Notes under the pieces: generated by a model
Seen by the model: the letters and a program-made list of their open reading frames with translations, nothing else
Databases searched by the model: none
Told to the model about the DNA's origin: nothing
Shown here: positions 34,217 through 43,279 of the stretch, in pieces
Layout of the letters: each line of letters opens with the position of its first letter
Numbering within the stretch: the first letter of the stretch is position 1
NCBI GenBank assembly: GCA_938008165.1
Contig: CALLLP010000009.1
Coordinates: forward strand, 1 to 64,000
Direction: 5' to 3'
DNA length: 64,000 bases
From: an uncultured Neomegalonema sp.
Lineage (GTDB): Bacteria > Pseudomonadota > Alphaproteobacteria > Rhodobacterales > Rhodobacteraceae
Made by a program: the position numbers and the translations under genes

Positions 34217-35080
34217 ATGCCCACGCCCGACCGGGACGGCTGGACCGTCGAAACCCTGCATGACGACTACGCGCAGGCCCTGCGCGAAGATCGCATCCTC
34301 TATGACAACAAGACCGATCATCAGCGGCTGCGGGTGTTCGAGAACGCCCGGTTCGGGCGGGTGCTCACCCTCGATGGTGTGGTCCAGACGACCGAGGGCG
34401 ACGAATTCATGTATCATGAAATGCTCGCCCATGTGCCGATCCTTGCCCATGGCGCGGCACAGCGCGTGCTGGTCATCGGGGGCGGTGACGGGGGCATGGC
34501 GCGCGAGGTGCTGCGCCATCAATCCGTCGACCATTGCACAATGGTCGAGATCGATGCCGGAGTCGTGGATTTCTCGAAAGAATTCCTGCCCGCCCTGTCG
34601 GATGGCGTCTTCGACGACCCGCGCCTGAACCTCGTCATCGCGGATGGCGCAGCCTTCATGGCCGAGGATCACGAGAAATTCGATGTCATCATCGTCGATT
34701 CAACCGATCCGATCGGGCCGGGCGAAGTGTTGTTCACCGACACATTCTATGGCCATGCACGCAGATTGCTGACCGCCGATGGCATCCTCGTCACCCAGAA
34801 CGGCGTTCCCTTCATGCAACCGGATGAATTGCGGGGAACGATGCGGGCCTTTCGCGCGCTCTTTCCCGATCATGGCTGCTATCTGACCCATGTGCCCAGC
34901 TATGCGGGCGGACCGATGGCGCTGGGCTGGGGGGCGATGTCGGGCAAGGCGCGGGCGGTCGATCCGGTCACGCTGCAAGGGCGATACGCGGCGGCGGGGA
35001 TCACCACGCGCTATTATACACCCGAAGTGCACAAGGCCGCGTTTGCCCTACCCGCCTATATCGCGGCGCTATTGACCTAA
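34217..35080 (+). CDS. speE: spermidine synthase (polyamine aminopropyltransferase)
   Basis: 287 residues. The motifs are LTLDGVVQTTEGDEFMYHEML, VLVIGGGDGGMAREVLRH (dcAdoMet binding), VEIDAGVVDFSKEFLP, and IIVDSTDPIGPGEVLFTDTFY with the catalytic Asp. It transfers aminopropyl from decarboxylated AdoMet to putrescine. Coupled to speD with a one-base gap. Length normal for the family. Confidence 0.96.
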   Translation: MPTPDRDGWTVETLHDDYAQALREDRILYDNKTDHQRLRVFENARFGRVLTLDGVVQTTEGDEFMYHEMLAHVPILAHGAAQRVLVIGGGDGGMAREVLRHQSVDHCTMVEIDAGVVDFSKEFLPALSDGVFDDPRLNLVIADGAAFMAEDHEKFDVIIVDSTDPIGPGEVLFTDTFYGHARRLLTADGILVTQNGVPFMQPDELRGTMRAFRALFPDHGCYLTHVPSYAGGPMALGWGAMSGKARAVDPVTLQGRYAAAGITTRYYTPEVHKAAFALPAYIAALLT

Positions 35081-35147
35081 ACCCTTAAGGGATTGTTATT
35101 CGCGGTCGGGTCTAATCGTACATCGAACACCTGTACGGAGAGACCCC

Positions 35148-35609
35148 ATGAGATTGCCGATCCTGACCGGAACCGTTCTTGCGGCCGTCGCCTTTCTCGC
35201 CGGATGCGCCGCCAATGCCCCGGCCCTGGCCCCGGCCCCGATTCAGGCGGCAAAGGCCGTCACCGCCACGCCGCCGACCTGCCTGCGCGGAACGGTCGAT
35301 GCCCAGCGCGCCTTTATCCTGTGCTCGAAAGAATCCGCAACGGCGGCCGAGGCGGCATCCGCCCTGCGCAGGCCCGCAGCGACCGACCTGACCATCGCTG
35401 CGGTGGCGGATGATTACGGGTTCGCCCAGAAAGCGACCCCGACGATCGAGGCCGCGACCTATGCGCAGATCGTCGGCAAGACCCGCGAGGCGAAATCCCG
35501 CATCACACCGCTGAAATCCCCCCTCAACATCATCGATGGCCGCACCTTCCGCAAAGTGTCGATCGATGCGAAGGGCGACAAGACGGTGACGCTGTTCATC
35601 GAGGAATGA
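35148..35609 (+). CDS. putative lipoprotein with peptidoglycan-binding-like C-terminus unassigned
   Basis: 153 residues. The N-terminus MRLPILTGTVLAAVAFLAGC ends in a lipobox (LAGC), so Cys20 should be lipidated and the protein anchored in a membrane facing the periplasm. An Ala/Pro-rich spacer follows, then a compact domain with two cysteines (PTCLRGTVD, FILCSKES) that might form a disulfide. No family recognised. Ribosome-binding site GGAGAG; single-gene unit after speE. Confidence 0.75.
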   Translation: MRLPILTGTVLAAVAFLAGCAANAPALAPAPIQAAKAVTATPPTCLRGTVDAQRAFILCSKESATAAEAASALRRPAATDLTIAAVADDYGFAQKATPTIEAATYAQIVGKTREAKSRITPLKSPLNIIDGRTFRKVSIDAKGDKTVTLFIEE

Positions 35610-35944
35610 ATGTGACGGCCCTTTAACGGACCTGTCCTCAATGCGTTTTCCCCGCGACATGATCGCGGGGACCGGGATGGGTCGAGCGCCCCCAAGGCCC
35701 AAGGCCGGTGAAAGCTGTTGCGGTTCCGGCGAGGACTTCGACCTCTCCCGCCCCTTTCGCACCGGGTCCGATATATCGAAATTCCGGGTCAGCCCGTTTT
35801 TTCGCCTGCGGTCAGGCTCGATCGGTGGCAATCAGGCGGTGTGATGGGCCGGTCCGGTATTGCCGCGACCAATAAGCCGGTTTGCAATCGGGGCATCCCG
35901 TGGCATAGCGCCCCAACTGCGTTTCCACGAAAGGGACAGACCCA
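35610..35944. other. 335-base intergenic region with a perfect palindromic stem
   Basis: Contains CCCCGCGA (35650-35657) and TCGCGGGG (35663-35670) with a five-base loop, a perfect eight-base-pair stem without a T run. It has the same stem and loop size as the 3025-3045 hairpin and resembles short palindromic elements scattered between alphaproteobacterial genes. The rest probably holds the promoter of the binding-protein gene; no gene supported. Confidence 0.5.
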
Positions 35945-36724
35945 ATGATGAAGCTGCTCAAGGCCGTAGTGGCCGTTGCCGCCCTGACCGCGACAAGTGT
36001 TCAGGCGCAGGCTGAATCGGCGTTGCAAGACATCCTCAATGACGGCGTGCTCAAGGTCGGCACGACCGGCGACTGGAACCCGATGACGGTCAAGGACCCG
36101 GCGACCAATAGCTACAAGGGCTATGACATCGATGTCATGACCGAGTTGGCGAAGGATCTGGGCGTCGAAGTCGAATTCGTGCCGACGGACTGGAAAACGC
36201 TGGTCAGCGGCGTCACCTCCGGCAAGTACCACATCACCGGCTCCGCCTCGATCTCGCCCGCCCGTGCCAAGGCAGCGGGCTATTCCGCCAGCTATTTCTC
36301 GCTGGCGACCGTGCCGCTGGTGCTGAAGAAAAACGGGGACAAATACAGCGATTGGGCCGATCTCAACAAGGCAGGCGTTACCGTCGCCGCAACGCTGGGC
36401 ACGACGCAGGAACAGCAGGTGAAGGATTTCTTCCCCGACGCCAAGCATCAAATCGTCGAGGCCCCGGCCCGCGACTTTCAGGAGGTTTTGTCGGGCCGTG
36501 CCGATGCGCATATCACCTCGAATGTCGAGGCGAGCACGCTGGTCGAGAAATACAGCCAGATGATGATCGTGCCGGTCTCGGCGCCAAAGGCCCCGACCCC
36601 CGTTGCCATGCTTCTGCCCCAGGCGGATCAGGTATGGATCAACTACATCAATACCTGGATCACGTTGAAGCAGGAACGCGGTTTCTTTGCCGAACTGGGC
36701 AAGAAATGGAAACTGACGAATTGA
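35945..36724 (+). CDS. periplasmic substrate-binding protein, family 3 (amino-acid type)
   Basis: 259 residues. Signal peptide MMKLLKAVVAVAALTATSVQAQA, then the SBP family 3 fold: ILNDGVLKVGTTGDWNPMTVKD, YKGYDIDVMTELAKDLGVEVEFVPTDWKTLVSGVTSGKYHITGSASISPARAKAAGYS, GTTQEQQVKDFFPD and SGRADAHITSNVEAS. It resembles PheC-like cyclodehydratase/binding proteins as much as ABC amino-acid receptors. No permease or ATPase genes are adjacent, so it either works with a distant transporter or is an orphan. Ribosome-binding site AAAGGGACAG. Confidence 0.87.
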   Translation: MMKLLKAVVAVAALTATSVQAQAESALQDILNDGVLKVGTTGDWNPMTVKDPATNSYKGYDIDVMTELAKDLGVEVEFVPTDWKTLVSGVTSGKYHITGSASISPARAKAAGYSASYFSLATVPLVLKKNGDKYSDWADLNKAGVTVAATLGTTQEQQVKDFFPDAKHQIVEAPARDFQEVLSGRADAHITSNVEASTLVEKYSQMMIVPVSAPKAPTPVAMLLPQADQVWINYINTWITLKQERGFFAELGKKWKLTN

Positions 36725-36767
36725 TCGGATCGAAGGGGCGCGGGCTTCGGTCCGCGCCACGGCGATC

Positions 36768-37415
36768 ATGCTGATTCATTATGCCGTTCCCGTCAGTCTC
36801 TATTGCGCGAAGATCAGGATCGTCCTTCGTCATAAAGGGGTCAATGCCGATGAGAGACCGCCCCCCGGCGGTTATGGCTCGGATGCCTACAAGACGATTG
36901 TGCCCTCCGGCAATGTTCCGGCGATCATCGATGAAGGGCTGTTGATCGGCGATTCCGAAGCGATCACGGAATATCTGAACGAGCGCTACCCAGACCCGCC
37001 CATGCTGCCCGGCACCATCGCCGACCGAGCCAAGCTGCGCGAGCTGTCGCGGTTTCACGATACGCGGCTGGAGCCGGAAGTGCGGCCCCTGTTTGCGCAG
37101 GTGACCCCGGCGACCCGCGATCCTTGCGTGGTGCTGACACAGGCCAGAAACATCACGGCCCGCCTGTCGCATCTGGCCAATCTACTGCCCCAACGCCCCG
37201 GCCCGGCGGAGACACTCACCTTGGGCGATTGCGGATTTCCGATCACCTTCGCATTGATCGAGGAATTGGACGCGGTTCTCGGCCTTGGGATTACATGGCC
37301 GGAGGATGTGCGCCGTTACTTTGACCGCATCGCGGGGCTTTCCGCCGTCCGGCCGGAGCTGGAAACCTACCGCCCCGCCATCCTGAACTGGATCGACCAG
37401 AAGAAAGCCTCGTAA
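36768..37415 (+). CDS. glutathione S-transferase family protein
   Basis: 215 residues. Thioredoxin-fold N-terminus (MLIHYAVPVSLYCAKIRIVLRHKGV, IVPSGNVPAIIDEGLLIGDSEAITEYLNERYP) with the cis-Pro of VPAI and the ES-type DSEA glutathione-binding turn; helical C-terminal domain with LTLGDCGFPITFALIEEL. Cytoplasmic conjugating or thiol-transfer enzyme; substrate unknown. S10 near the N-terminus may activate glutathione. It converges with the TauE/SafE gene three bases away. Confidence 0.87.
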   Translation: MLIHYAVPVSLYCAKIRIVLRHKGVNADERPPPGGYGSDAYKTIVPSGNVPAIIDEGLLIGDSEAITEYLNERYPDPPMLPGTIADRAKLRELSRFHDTRLEPEVRPLFAQVTPATRDPCVVLTQARNITARLSHLANLLPQRPGPAETLTLGDCGFPITFALIEELDAVLGLGITWPEDVRRYFDRIAGLSAVRPELETYRPAILNWIDQKKAS

Positions 37416-37418
37416 CGA

Positions 37419-38162
37419 TCATCGCCATCCCGAAGCGATGAAATACAGCCCCGTGACCAGCAACGCCCAGAAAAACACCGTGCGGAACAGGGCCTCGGAT
37501 ACGCGGTGGCGCATCTTCTGGCCCAGATAGAGACCCAGCACCGCCGGAGCCACAGCCCCGAAGGACACAAGGGTCACAGTCGATGTCATGAACCCCTTGT
37601 CGAGAAACGCGCCCAGCAGTGTCACGCTGAGGGTCATGAAGACGATTCCGAGCGCTTGGACAAGCGCGTCTTTTTTCAGGCCCAGCGCCTGAATATAGAG
37701 GATTCCCGGCACGATAAAGACGCCGGTAACGCCGAACGCGACCCCGCCAAGGCCCCCGGCAAGGGGCGACAGGATCGGCTCGTACCGTCCCGGCGGTCGG
37801 ATTTGCGGGCTGAACAGGCTGACGATCGAATAGGCCGCGAGCAGCGCCCCCAGAACCATGAGCGTCGTGCCCGGCTCGACCACAGATAGCAGCCCCACCC
37901 CAAACCAGATACCCATCGCCGCCGCCAGCAAAAAGCTCCACAGGCGCTTGATGAGCGGCAGCAGGGACGGCCCGGAAACCGCCTGCGCGATATTCGTCAC
38001 GATGGCCGGAACCAGCATCAGCGAAATCGCCGATGTCACCCCCAGTGGCAAAGCGAGGAAGACCAGCACGATAATCGGCAGGCCCAGCCCCACCATCCCC
38101 TTGATGATCCCGGCGGTAAAAAAGGCGATCGCGATCAACGCGAGGATTTCGGGGGGCGGCAC
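37419..38162 (-). CDS. TauE/SafE (TSUP) family membrane permease
   Basis: About 247 residues with roughly seven to eight membrane segments: ILALIAIAFFTAGIIKGMVGLGLPIIVLVFLAL is the first TSUP repeat, and LAGGLGGVAFGVTGVFIVPGILYIQALG the second. Members export sulfite, sulfoacetate or other organosulfur anions, or are uncharacterised. I prefer the GTG start at 38162 after GGATAGGG; an ATG at 38219 would overlap the upstream GST gene and add a charged tail. It follows that GST on the same strand and may share its transcript. Confidence 0.8.
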   Translation of the reverse strand: MPPPEILALIAIAFFTAGIIKGMVGLGLPIIVLVFLALPLGVTSAISLMLVPAIVTNIAQAVSGPSLLPLIKRLWSFLLAAAMGIWFGVGLLSVVEPGTTLMVLGALLAAYSIVSLFSPQIRPPGRYEPILSPLAGGLGGVAFGVTGVFIVPGILYIQALGLKKDALVQALGIVFMTLSVTLLGAFLDKGFMTSTVTLVSFGAVAPAVLGLYLGQKMRHRVSEALFRTVFFWALLVTGLYFIASGWR

Positions 38163-38181
38163 GGCGCCGATCCCTATCCGC

Positions 38182-38811
38182 TCAACCCGTCGGGATTTCT
38201 CCCATTTTCTTTGGCACATGATACCCCGCCTGAACCGCCGGGCGCTGGGCGAGGCGCTGATACCATTCGCGGACATTGGGATAATCGGCCAGATCGATGC
38301 TTTGCCATTCATGGCGCGAGGCCCAGGGCCAGCAGGCCATGTCGACGATCGAGTATTCATCGGCGATATAGTCGCGATCCGCAAGGCGGCGGTCGAGGAC
38401 GCCGTACAGGCGCTTCGTCTCGGTCAGAAAGCGATCTTCGCCCCATTCGGAGACACCGGGATTGAAATGATGAAACGCATGGGTCTGACCCAGCATCGGC
38501 CCGAAGCCACCCATCTGCCACATCAGCCATTCCATCGCCCGCGCCCGCTTCATCGGATCGGTCGACAGGAATTTTCCGTATTTATCCGCCAGATAAACCA
38601 TGATCGCGCCGGATTCGAACAGCGTCAATCCAGTGTCATGATCGACGATGGCGGGAATTTTGTTATTCGGGCTGATGGCGAGGAATTCCGGCGTCTTCTG
38701 CTCGCCCTCGCCGATATTGATCGAATGGGCGGTATACTCGACACCCAGTTCTTCGAGAAGGATTGAGATCTTGCGCCCGTTCGGGGTGGTCCATGTGTAC
38801 AGATCGATCAT
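38182..38811 (-). CDS. glutathione S-transferase (YfcG/YghU-like)
   Basis: 209 residues starting MIDLYTWTTPNGRKISILLEELGVEY, the signature of the nu-class YfcG/YghU group in which T and N near the N-terminus contact glutathione. SPNNKIPAIVDHD and LFESGAIMVYLADKYG complete the glutathione site; WLMWQMGGFGPMLGQTHAFHHF is typical of the C-terminal domain. These enzymes have disulfide-bond reductase activity with glutathione. Start follows GGGAGCCTC. Confidence 0.92.
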   Translation of the reverse strand: MIDLYTWTTPNGRKISILLEELGVEYTAHSINIGEGEQKTPEFLAISPNNKIPAIVDHDTGLTLFESGAIMVYLADKYGKFLSTDPMKRARAMEWLMWQMGGFGPMLGQTHAFHHFNPGVSEWGEDRFLTETKRLYGVLDRRLADRDYIADEYSIVDMACWPWASRHEWQSIDLADYPNVREWYQRLAQRPAVQAGYHVPKKMGEIPTG

Positions 38812-38852
38812 TTCAGAGGCTCCCGCTGGTGATAATGGGGGTCAGATAAGCC

Positions 38853-39740
38853 TTACGTCTTGGAAGGCACGTATTTCTCGTAGGTCGCGAGCGCCTGCTC
38901 CAGCGTTCGGGATGTGTCGAGCGTCGCGCGGGTTTCCTCGGCATAGGGGGTTTGCGCCAGAATGCGAAACATCTCAGCGGCCCCGTCATGGAACCCCGGT
39001 GAGATACCCGCCGAAGCGAAGGTTGCCGCGATTTCCTCCATCTCCCCGACCCAGCGCGCGGAATCGGCAGGCAGAAACGGCACCCGTGCGCGCATCGCAT
39101 CGAGCGGGCCTTTCTGGCTGATCGCGAATTCTTCCAGAAGCGCGTCGATCACGCCCAGTTTCTGCGCGGTCAGCAAAACGGCGGTTTGCAGGGTCCATGT
39201 ACCCTTGGTCAGCCCGGCATAGACCATTTTCAGAGCCGATGCCTCGCCGATCCGGTCGCCAGCATGGATGACCTGAAACCCCTTGCCATCGAGGGCCAGC
39301 ATCGGCGCAGGATCGGGACCGGAGACATAGAACCGCGTACCGCCCCCCTTGCCCGGTGCCAGCCCGATGATCCCGGCATCGATGAAAGGGGCACCGGCGG
39401 CCTCGATCACCGCCCCTACCGCTGTCGCTGTATCGGGCGAAATCGCGTTGCAATCGACATAGACAGGCTTTTTGCCGCTGGCCTGCATCGCCTCCGCAAC
39501 CGTTTGCGCCTGTGTCAGAGCGGCGGCGGGGGGCAGGATGGAGAGAATCATATCCGCCTGCGCCACCGCCTGCGCCACTGTGCCGACATCGCGCAGCTGT
39601 GCCTCGGCGGCCAGCTTGCGGGTTGCCTCGCCCCGCCCGTCCAGCGCGCAAATCGCATCGTCGCCATGCTCGCGCAAGGCGCGTCCGACGGCATGGCCCA
39701 TATCGCCGGGCATCAGGATCGCAATTATCCGAGTCGTCAT
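38853..39740 (-). CDS. NAD(P)-dependent oxidoreductase, 6-phosphogluconate-dehydrogenase-like with DUF1932
   Basis: 295 residues. Rossmann N-terminus TTRIIAILMPGDMGHAVGRALREHG, where the usual GxGxxG is MPGDMGHAVG; ILSILPPAAAL and DCNAISPDTA follow. GGGTRFYVSG and the catalytic-region Lys in SALKMVYAGLTKGTWTL fit beta-hydroxyacid dehydrogenase relatives; the C-terminal part is DUF1932. Probably oxidises a hydroxy acid or reduces its semialdehyde. It diverges from the aspartate dehydrogenase gene. Confidence 0.85.
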   Translation of the reverse strand: MTTRIIAILMPGDMGHAVGRALREHGDDAICALDGRGEATRKLAAEAQLRDVGTVAQAVAQADMILSILPPAAALTQAQTVAEAMQASGKKPVYVDCNAISPDTATAVGAVIEAAGAPFIDAGIIGLAPGKGGGTRFYVSGPDPAPMLALDGKGFQVIHAGDRIGEASALKMVYAGLTKGTWTLQTAVLLTAQKLGVIDALLEEFAISQKGPLDAMRARVPFLPADSARWVGEMEEIAATFASAGISPGFHDGAAEMFRILAQTPYAEETRATLDTSRTLEQALATYEKYVPSKT

Positions 39741-39847
39741 GGCTTCACCCTGTTCAACTATGAGATGTCAGCATCCTCCTTTCCATGCCATTGTCCAAGC
39801 AAGCGCGCGATATAAATCGTCCGTGATACGGGCAAGGAGCAGGCATC

Positions 39848-40669
39848 ATGGATGAAAATCGACCTCTGGCAGTGGCCGTCGCAGGCCTTGGGGCCATCGG
39901 GATGCGGGTCGCTCAGGCGGTGGATGCGGGCGAGATCGACGGGATGCGCCTTGTCGCCGTCTCCGCGCATGACCATCCGAAAGCGCGGGAGCGGATCGCG
40001 GATTTCGCTGCGCCGCCGCCGGTCTTGGCCTTGTCGGACCTGCCCGATCGCGCCGAGATCATCGTGGAATGCGCCCCCGCCGCCGTCTTTGCCGAACTGG
40101 CCACGGCGACCATCGAGCGGGGACGATGCCTGTTGCCGCTCTCGGTGGGGGCATTGCTGAACCATCCCGACCTGATCGAGCGGGCCAGAGCCACCGGCGC
40201 GCGGATCGTGGTGCCGACCGGGGCACTGATCGGTCTCGATACCGTGCGGGCCATGGCCGAAGGCACGATCCACGCGGTCACATTGCAAACCCGCAAGCCA
40301 CCCAACGGCCTCGCCGGGGCGCCGCATCTGATCGAAAACGGCATCGATATTTCCGCCCTGACACAGCCGCTTTGCGTGCTGCGCGGATCGGCGCGGGATG
40401 CAGCGCGGGGCTTTCCGGCGAATGTGAATGTCGCCGCCGCGCTGGCACTGGCGGGGATCGGGCCAGAGCGTACGCAGGTCGAGGTCTGGGCCGATCCGAC
40501 CATCGACCGCAATATCCAATCGGTCACGATTCGCTCGGATTCCGGCGAGGCGACGATGACGATGAACAACATCCCCTCCGCCGAAAACCCCCGCACGGGC
40601 CGCATCGTCGCAAACAGCGTGATCGCCACCCTGCGCCGGATGACCGCGCCGATGGTGGCCGGAACCTGA
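39848..40669 (+). CDS. L-aspartate dehydrogenase (NadX/AspDH type)
   Basis: 273 residues. NAD-binding VAVAGLGAIGMRVAQAVDAG, then the homoserine-dehydrogenase-like segment VECAPAAVFAELA and the DUF108 domain with GFPANVNVAAALALAGIG and NIPSAENPRTGRIVANSV. The enzyme converts L-aspartate to iminoaspartate or oxaloacetate plus ammonia using NAD(P), and in some bacteria feeds quinolinate synthesis. No nadA/nadC genes follow; instead it heads a catabolic-looking plus-strand run with a desaturase-like protein and a TIM-barrel isomerase. Strong ribosome-binding site AAGGAGCAGG. Confidence 0.87.
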   Translation: MDENRPLAVAVAGLGAIGMRVAQAVDAGEIDGMRLVAVSAHDHPKARERIADFAAPPPVLALSDLPDRAEIIVECAPAAVFAELATATIERGRCLLPLSVGALLNHPDLIERARATGARIVVPTGALIGLDTVRAMAEGTIHAVTLQTRKPPNGLAGAPHLIENGIDISALTQPLCVLRGSARDAARGFPANVNVAAALALAGIGPERTQVEVWADPTIDRNIQSVTIRSDSGEATMTMNNIPSAENPRTGRIVANSVIATLRRMTAPMVAGT

Positions 40670-40760
40670 CGGCCTTCCCTCTTCGTGCTCCCTTGACCGG
40701 CGATAGGGTCTTGGGAAAGGATCATGCACAGGTTTGCAAAGCAATCAGCAGAGGTCTGTC

Positions 40761-41744
40761 ATGGATGCCGTATTTACCCGCCGCAACCTGATCGAACCCG
40801 CTGCCCTGCGCGGGATGATGGCGCGGTCAGACTGGTGCGGGGCGATGCAGGCTGGGTCGCATTTTGGGGCGATCCTGCTGACCGGGTGGCTGTTGTCGCA
40901 GGCATGGGGCACCCTCTGGGCCGTGCCGGTTTTCATCGCCCATGGCACGCTCATCAACTTCCTTTACGCGGGCCAGCACGAGTTGAGCCACAACACCCCG
41001 TTCAAGACGAAATCCCTCAATGAATGGGTCGGGCGGATCATCGGGTTCCTGATGCTCTATCCGCGCAGCTTCGACCAGATCCAGCACCACGCCCATCACC
41101 AGCATACGCAAGATTGGGAAAAAGACGGCGAGTTGGTGCGCCAGCCCTATACCCTGACCTCGTATCTGCTGTGGTTCCTCGGCCCCACCTATTGGTACAG
41201 CCGGGTTGCCCGCATCGCTCGCCTGACCCGTGGCATCGTCATAGAGCCGTATATCCGGCCCGATCAGGAAGCGGTGGTCATCCGCGAAGCGCGCTTCCAT
41301 GCGGCGCTTTATGCCATTATCATCCTGCTATCGTTCGGCACGCAAAGCTGGTTTGCGGTGATCTACTGGCTGGCCCCCATGCTGCTGACAAAGCCGATCC
41401 ATCAACTGCAAAACACCATCGAGCATCTGGGCCTCAGCCATGAGGACGACATCCTCCAGAATACCCGCTCCACCGACACCAATGCCCTGATGCGGTGGAT
41501 GTGCTGGAACATGCAGTATCACACCGCCCATCACAGCTTTCCGGCAGTGCCTTTCCATGCGCTCAAGGGCCTGAACGACACCATCGAAACCCGGCTGGGG
41601 CACGAGGTACATCGCATGGGCTATATCGAGTTTCAGATCGAGGTGATCCGCAAGCTCTGGGGCGGCAAGTCGGAGGCGGACTACCCCAGCGACGAAGTCT
41701 GGATCGCGCGCCATCCGGGGGGCCGCATGGTGGCGGTGGATTAA
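40761..41744 (+). CDS. membrane fatty acid desaturase-like di-iron protein
   Basis: 327 residues with several membrane segments and three His clusters: HELSH (in GQHELSHNTPF), QHHAHHQHTQDW, and QYHTAHHSFPAVPFHAL, the pattern of membrane di-iron desaturases and hydroxylases. Its His-box sequences differ from those of the desaturase at 17743-18786, so it is not a recent duplicate. Between an aspartate dehydrogenase and a TIM-barrel isomerase it may act on a small metabolite rather than on lipids. Start at 40761 after AGAGGTCTG. Confidence 0.82.
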   Translation: MDAVFTRRNLIEPAALRGMMARSDWCGAMQAGSHFGAILLTGWLLSQAWGTLWAVPVFIAHGTLINFLYAGQHELSHNTPFKTKSLNEWVGRIIGFLMLYPRSFDQIQHHAHHQHTQDWEKDGELVRQPYTLTSYLLWFLGPTYWYSRVARIARLTRGIVIEPYIRPDQEAVVIREARFHAALYAIIILLSFGTQSWFAVIYWLAPMLLTKPIHQLQNTIEHLGLSHEDDILQNTRSTDTNALMRWMCWNMQYHTAHHSFPAVPFHALKGLNDTIETRLGHEVHRMGYIEFQIEVIRKLWGGKSEADYPSDEVWIARHPGGRMVAVD

Positions 41745-41827
41745 ACGATCCCGGTCGTCTTTTCCGTGATGTGGATCATGGCCTCATTCATCCTGACATT
41801 CCCAAAACCAGACGAAATCATGCAGCC

Positions 41828-42655
41828 ATGACCCAGCCCTTGCGCGTCTTTCAATCCCTCTGGGCCATGCAACCCTATGCGGATATGGGCGATGCTTTCG
41901 ACCGGGTAAAGGATGCCGGATTCGAGGGGATGGCGATCGATCTGGGCGCGTCGGATGTGGCGACGGCCATGACCACCCTGCCCCATTTCGAGCGCACGGG
42001 CCTGACCCCCCTGATCGTCGCCTTTCCCAAGACCGTCGCCTCCCTGCGCGAGACGCTGGTGATGGCTCGCGATTTCGGGGCGCCTTTCGTCGTGGTCATC
42101 GGACAGGTTTTTCCACTGACTGTCGAGGGGTCGATCCCGATCATCCGCCGCTGGATGGAAATGGCCGATGAGGAAGGCGTGCCGATCCAGTTTGAGACGC
42201 ACCGCAATTGCATCACCAACGACCTGTTTACCATGCTGAACCTGATGGATGCGATCCCGGATATGCCGGTCTGCGCCGACCTGTCGCATTATGTGGTGGA
42301 CCGCGAATTCTGGTATCCGCTATCGGCGTTTGACCGGGGATTGATCAGCCGCGTATTGACCCGCGCGAGCAGCTTTCAGGGCCGGGTGGCCAGCCGCCAG
42401 CAAATCCAACTCCCCCTCGCCTTTCCGCAACATCGAAAATGGGTCGATCTGTTCGAGGAATGGTGGGAGGAAGGATTTCGCAACTGGCACCGTCGCCATC
42501 CCGGCGACGCCCCGGTCTTCCTGTGCGAGCTTGGCCCGCCGGAATACGCGATGACGGGGGCCGATGGCGCGGAATTGTCGGATCGCTGGGCAGAGGCGCT
42601 GATCCTGCGCGATACGGCGCGGGAGATATGGGACCGGGTGGCGCGGGAAGCTTAG
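41828..42655 (+). CDS. sugar phosphate isomerase/epimerase-like TIM-barrel protein
   Basis: 275 residues of the xylose-isomerase-like (AP endonuclease 2) TIM-barrel family: DAFDRVKDAGFEGMAIDLG, FVVVIGQVFPLTVEGSIPIIRRWMEMADEEGVPIQFETHRNCITND with a metal-binding E and H, MPVCADLSHYVVDRE with D and H, and FLCELGPPEYAM with E. These residues form a divalent-metal site. The family isomerises or epimerises sugars and hydroxy-keto acids. Start at 41828 is inferred from where similarity begins. Confidence 0.82.
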   Translation: MTQPLRVFQSLWAMQPYADMGDAFDRVKDAGFEGMAIDLGASDVATAMTTLPHFERTGLTPLIVAFPKTVASLRETLVMARDFGAPFVVVIGQVFPLTVEGSIPIIRRWMEMADEEGVPIQFETHRNCITNDLFTMLNLMDAIPDMPVCADLSHYVVDREFWYPLSAFDRGLISRVLTRASSFQGRVASRQQIQLPLAFPQHRKWVDLFEEWWEEGFRNWHRRHPGDAPVFLCELGPPEYAMTGADGAELSDRWAEALILRDTAREIWDRVAREA

Positions 42656-42759
42656 AGAGTGAGACGCGGTCAAATCGGGGCGGGAATTGCGACCGGAGTT
42701 GCGCATTTTCTGGCACTTTGTGGCTTAACCTGAGTGGTTCAACCTGATCGCCTTTCACT

Positions 42760-43179
42760 CTAGTTTTCCTTGGGCGGCTCGGGCGGTACGGGCAGGATGG
42801 CGATGCCGTCATCGAGCAGCGCTTTCGCCTCATCGGGGGTCGTCTGGCCCCGAATCGGGGCTTGGTCGATTACCCCCTCGTGCATATCGCGCACTTTTTC
42901 GGGAAAACGCCGCCCCACATCCGTCGTCTCGGCGAGCACCTTGGCACGGTATTCGGTGATCATCTTCGCAATGTCGCGCGGGGCCGGGGTGTTGGACATC
43001 TGCTGCGGTTTTTGCGCCTTGGCGAGACCGGGGGCCATCAGGGCCTTTTCCACGACGGTCGAGCCGCATTCCGGGCACGCGACATGACTGCCCTGCGCCA
43101 GCGCATCATACGTCGCGCTATCGGCAAACCACATATCGAAATCGTGGTTTCGGTCACATCGGAGAGCGTAGCGAATCAT
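42760..43179 (-). CDS. DUF1178 family protein
   Basis: 139 residues beginning MIRYALRCDRNHDFDMWFADSATYDAL with the conserved ACPECGS zinc-ribbon-like pair (C-x2-C, with C8 upstream) followed by VEKALMAPGLA. DUF1178 proteins are common in alphaproteobacteria and betaproteobacteria; function unknown. Start at 43179 was chosen because the family begins MIxYxLxC; the frame extends to 43260. It diverges from phoR. Confidence 0.88.
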   Translation of the reverse strand: MIRYALRCDRNHDFDMWFADSATYDALAQGSHVACPECGSTVVEKALMAPGLAKAQKPQQMSNTPAPRDIAKMITEYRAKVLAETTDVGRRFPEKVRDMHEGVIDQAPIRGQTTPDEAKALLDDGIAILPVPPEPPKEN

Positions 43180-43279
43180 CGGCAGATACGAACCCTCATG
43201 TCGGATAAGGCGATCTACATAGGAGGCGGGATACCCCATGACAATGGCGCGAATTCGCACGCCATGTTAGAGGCAGACC

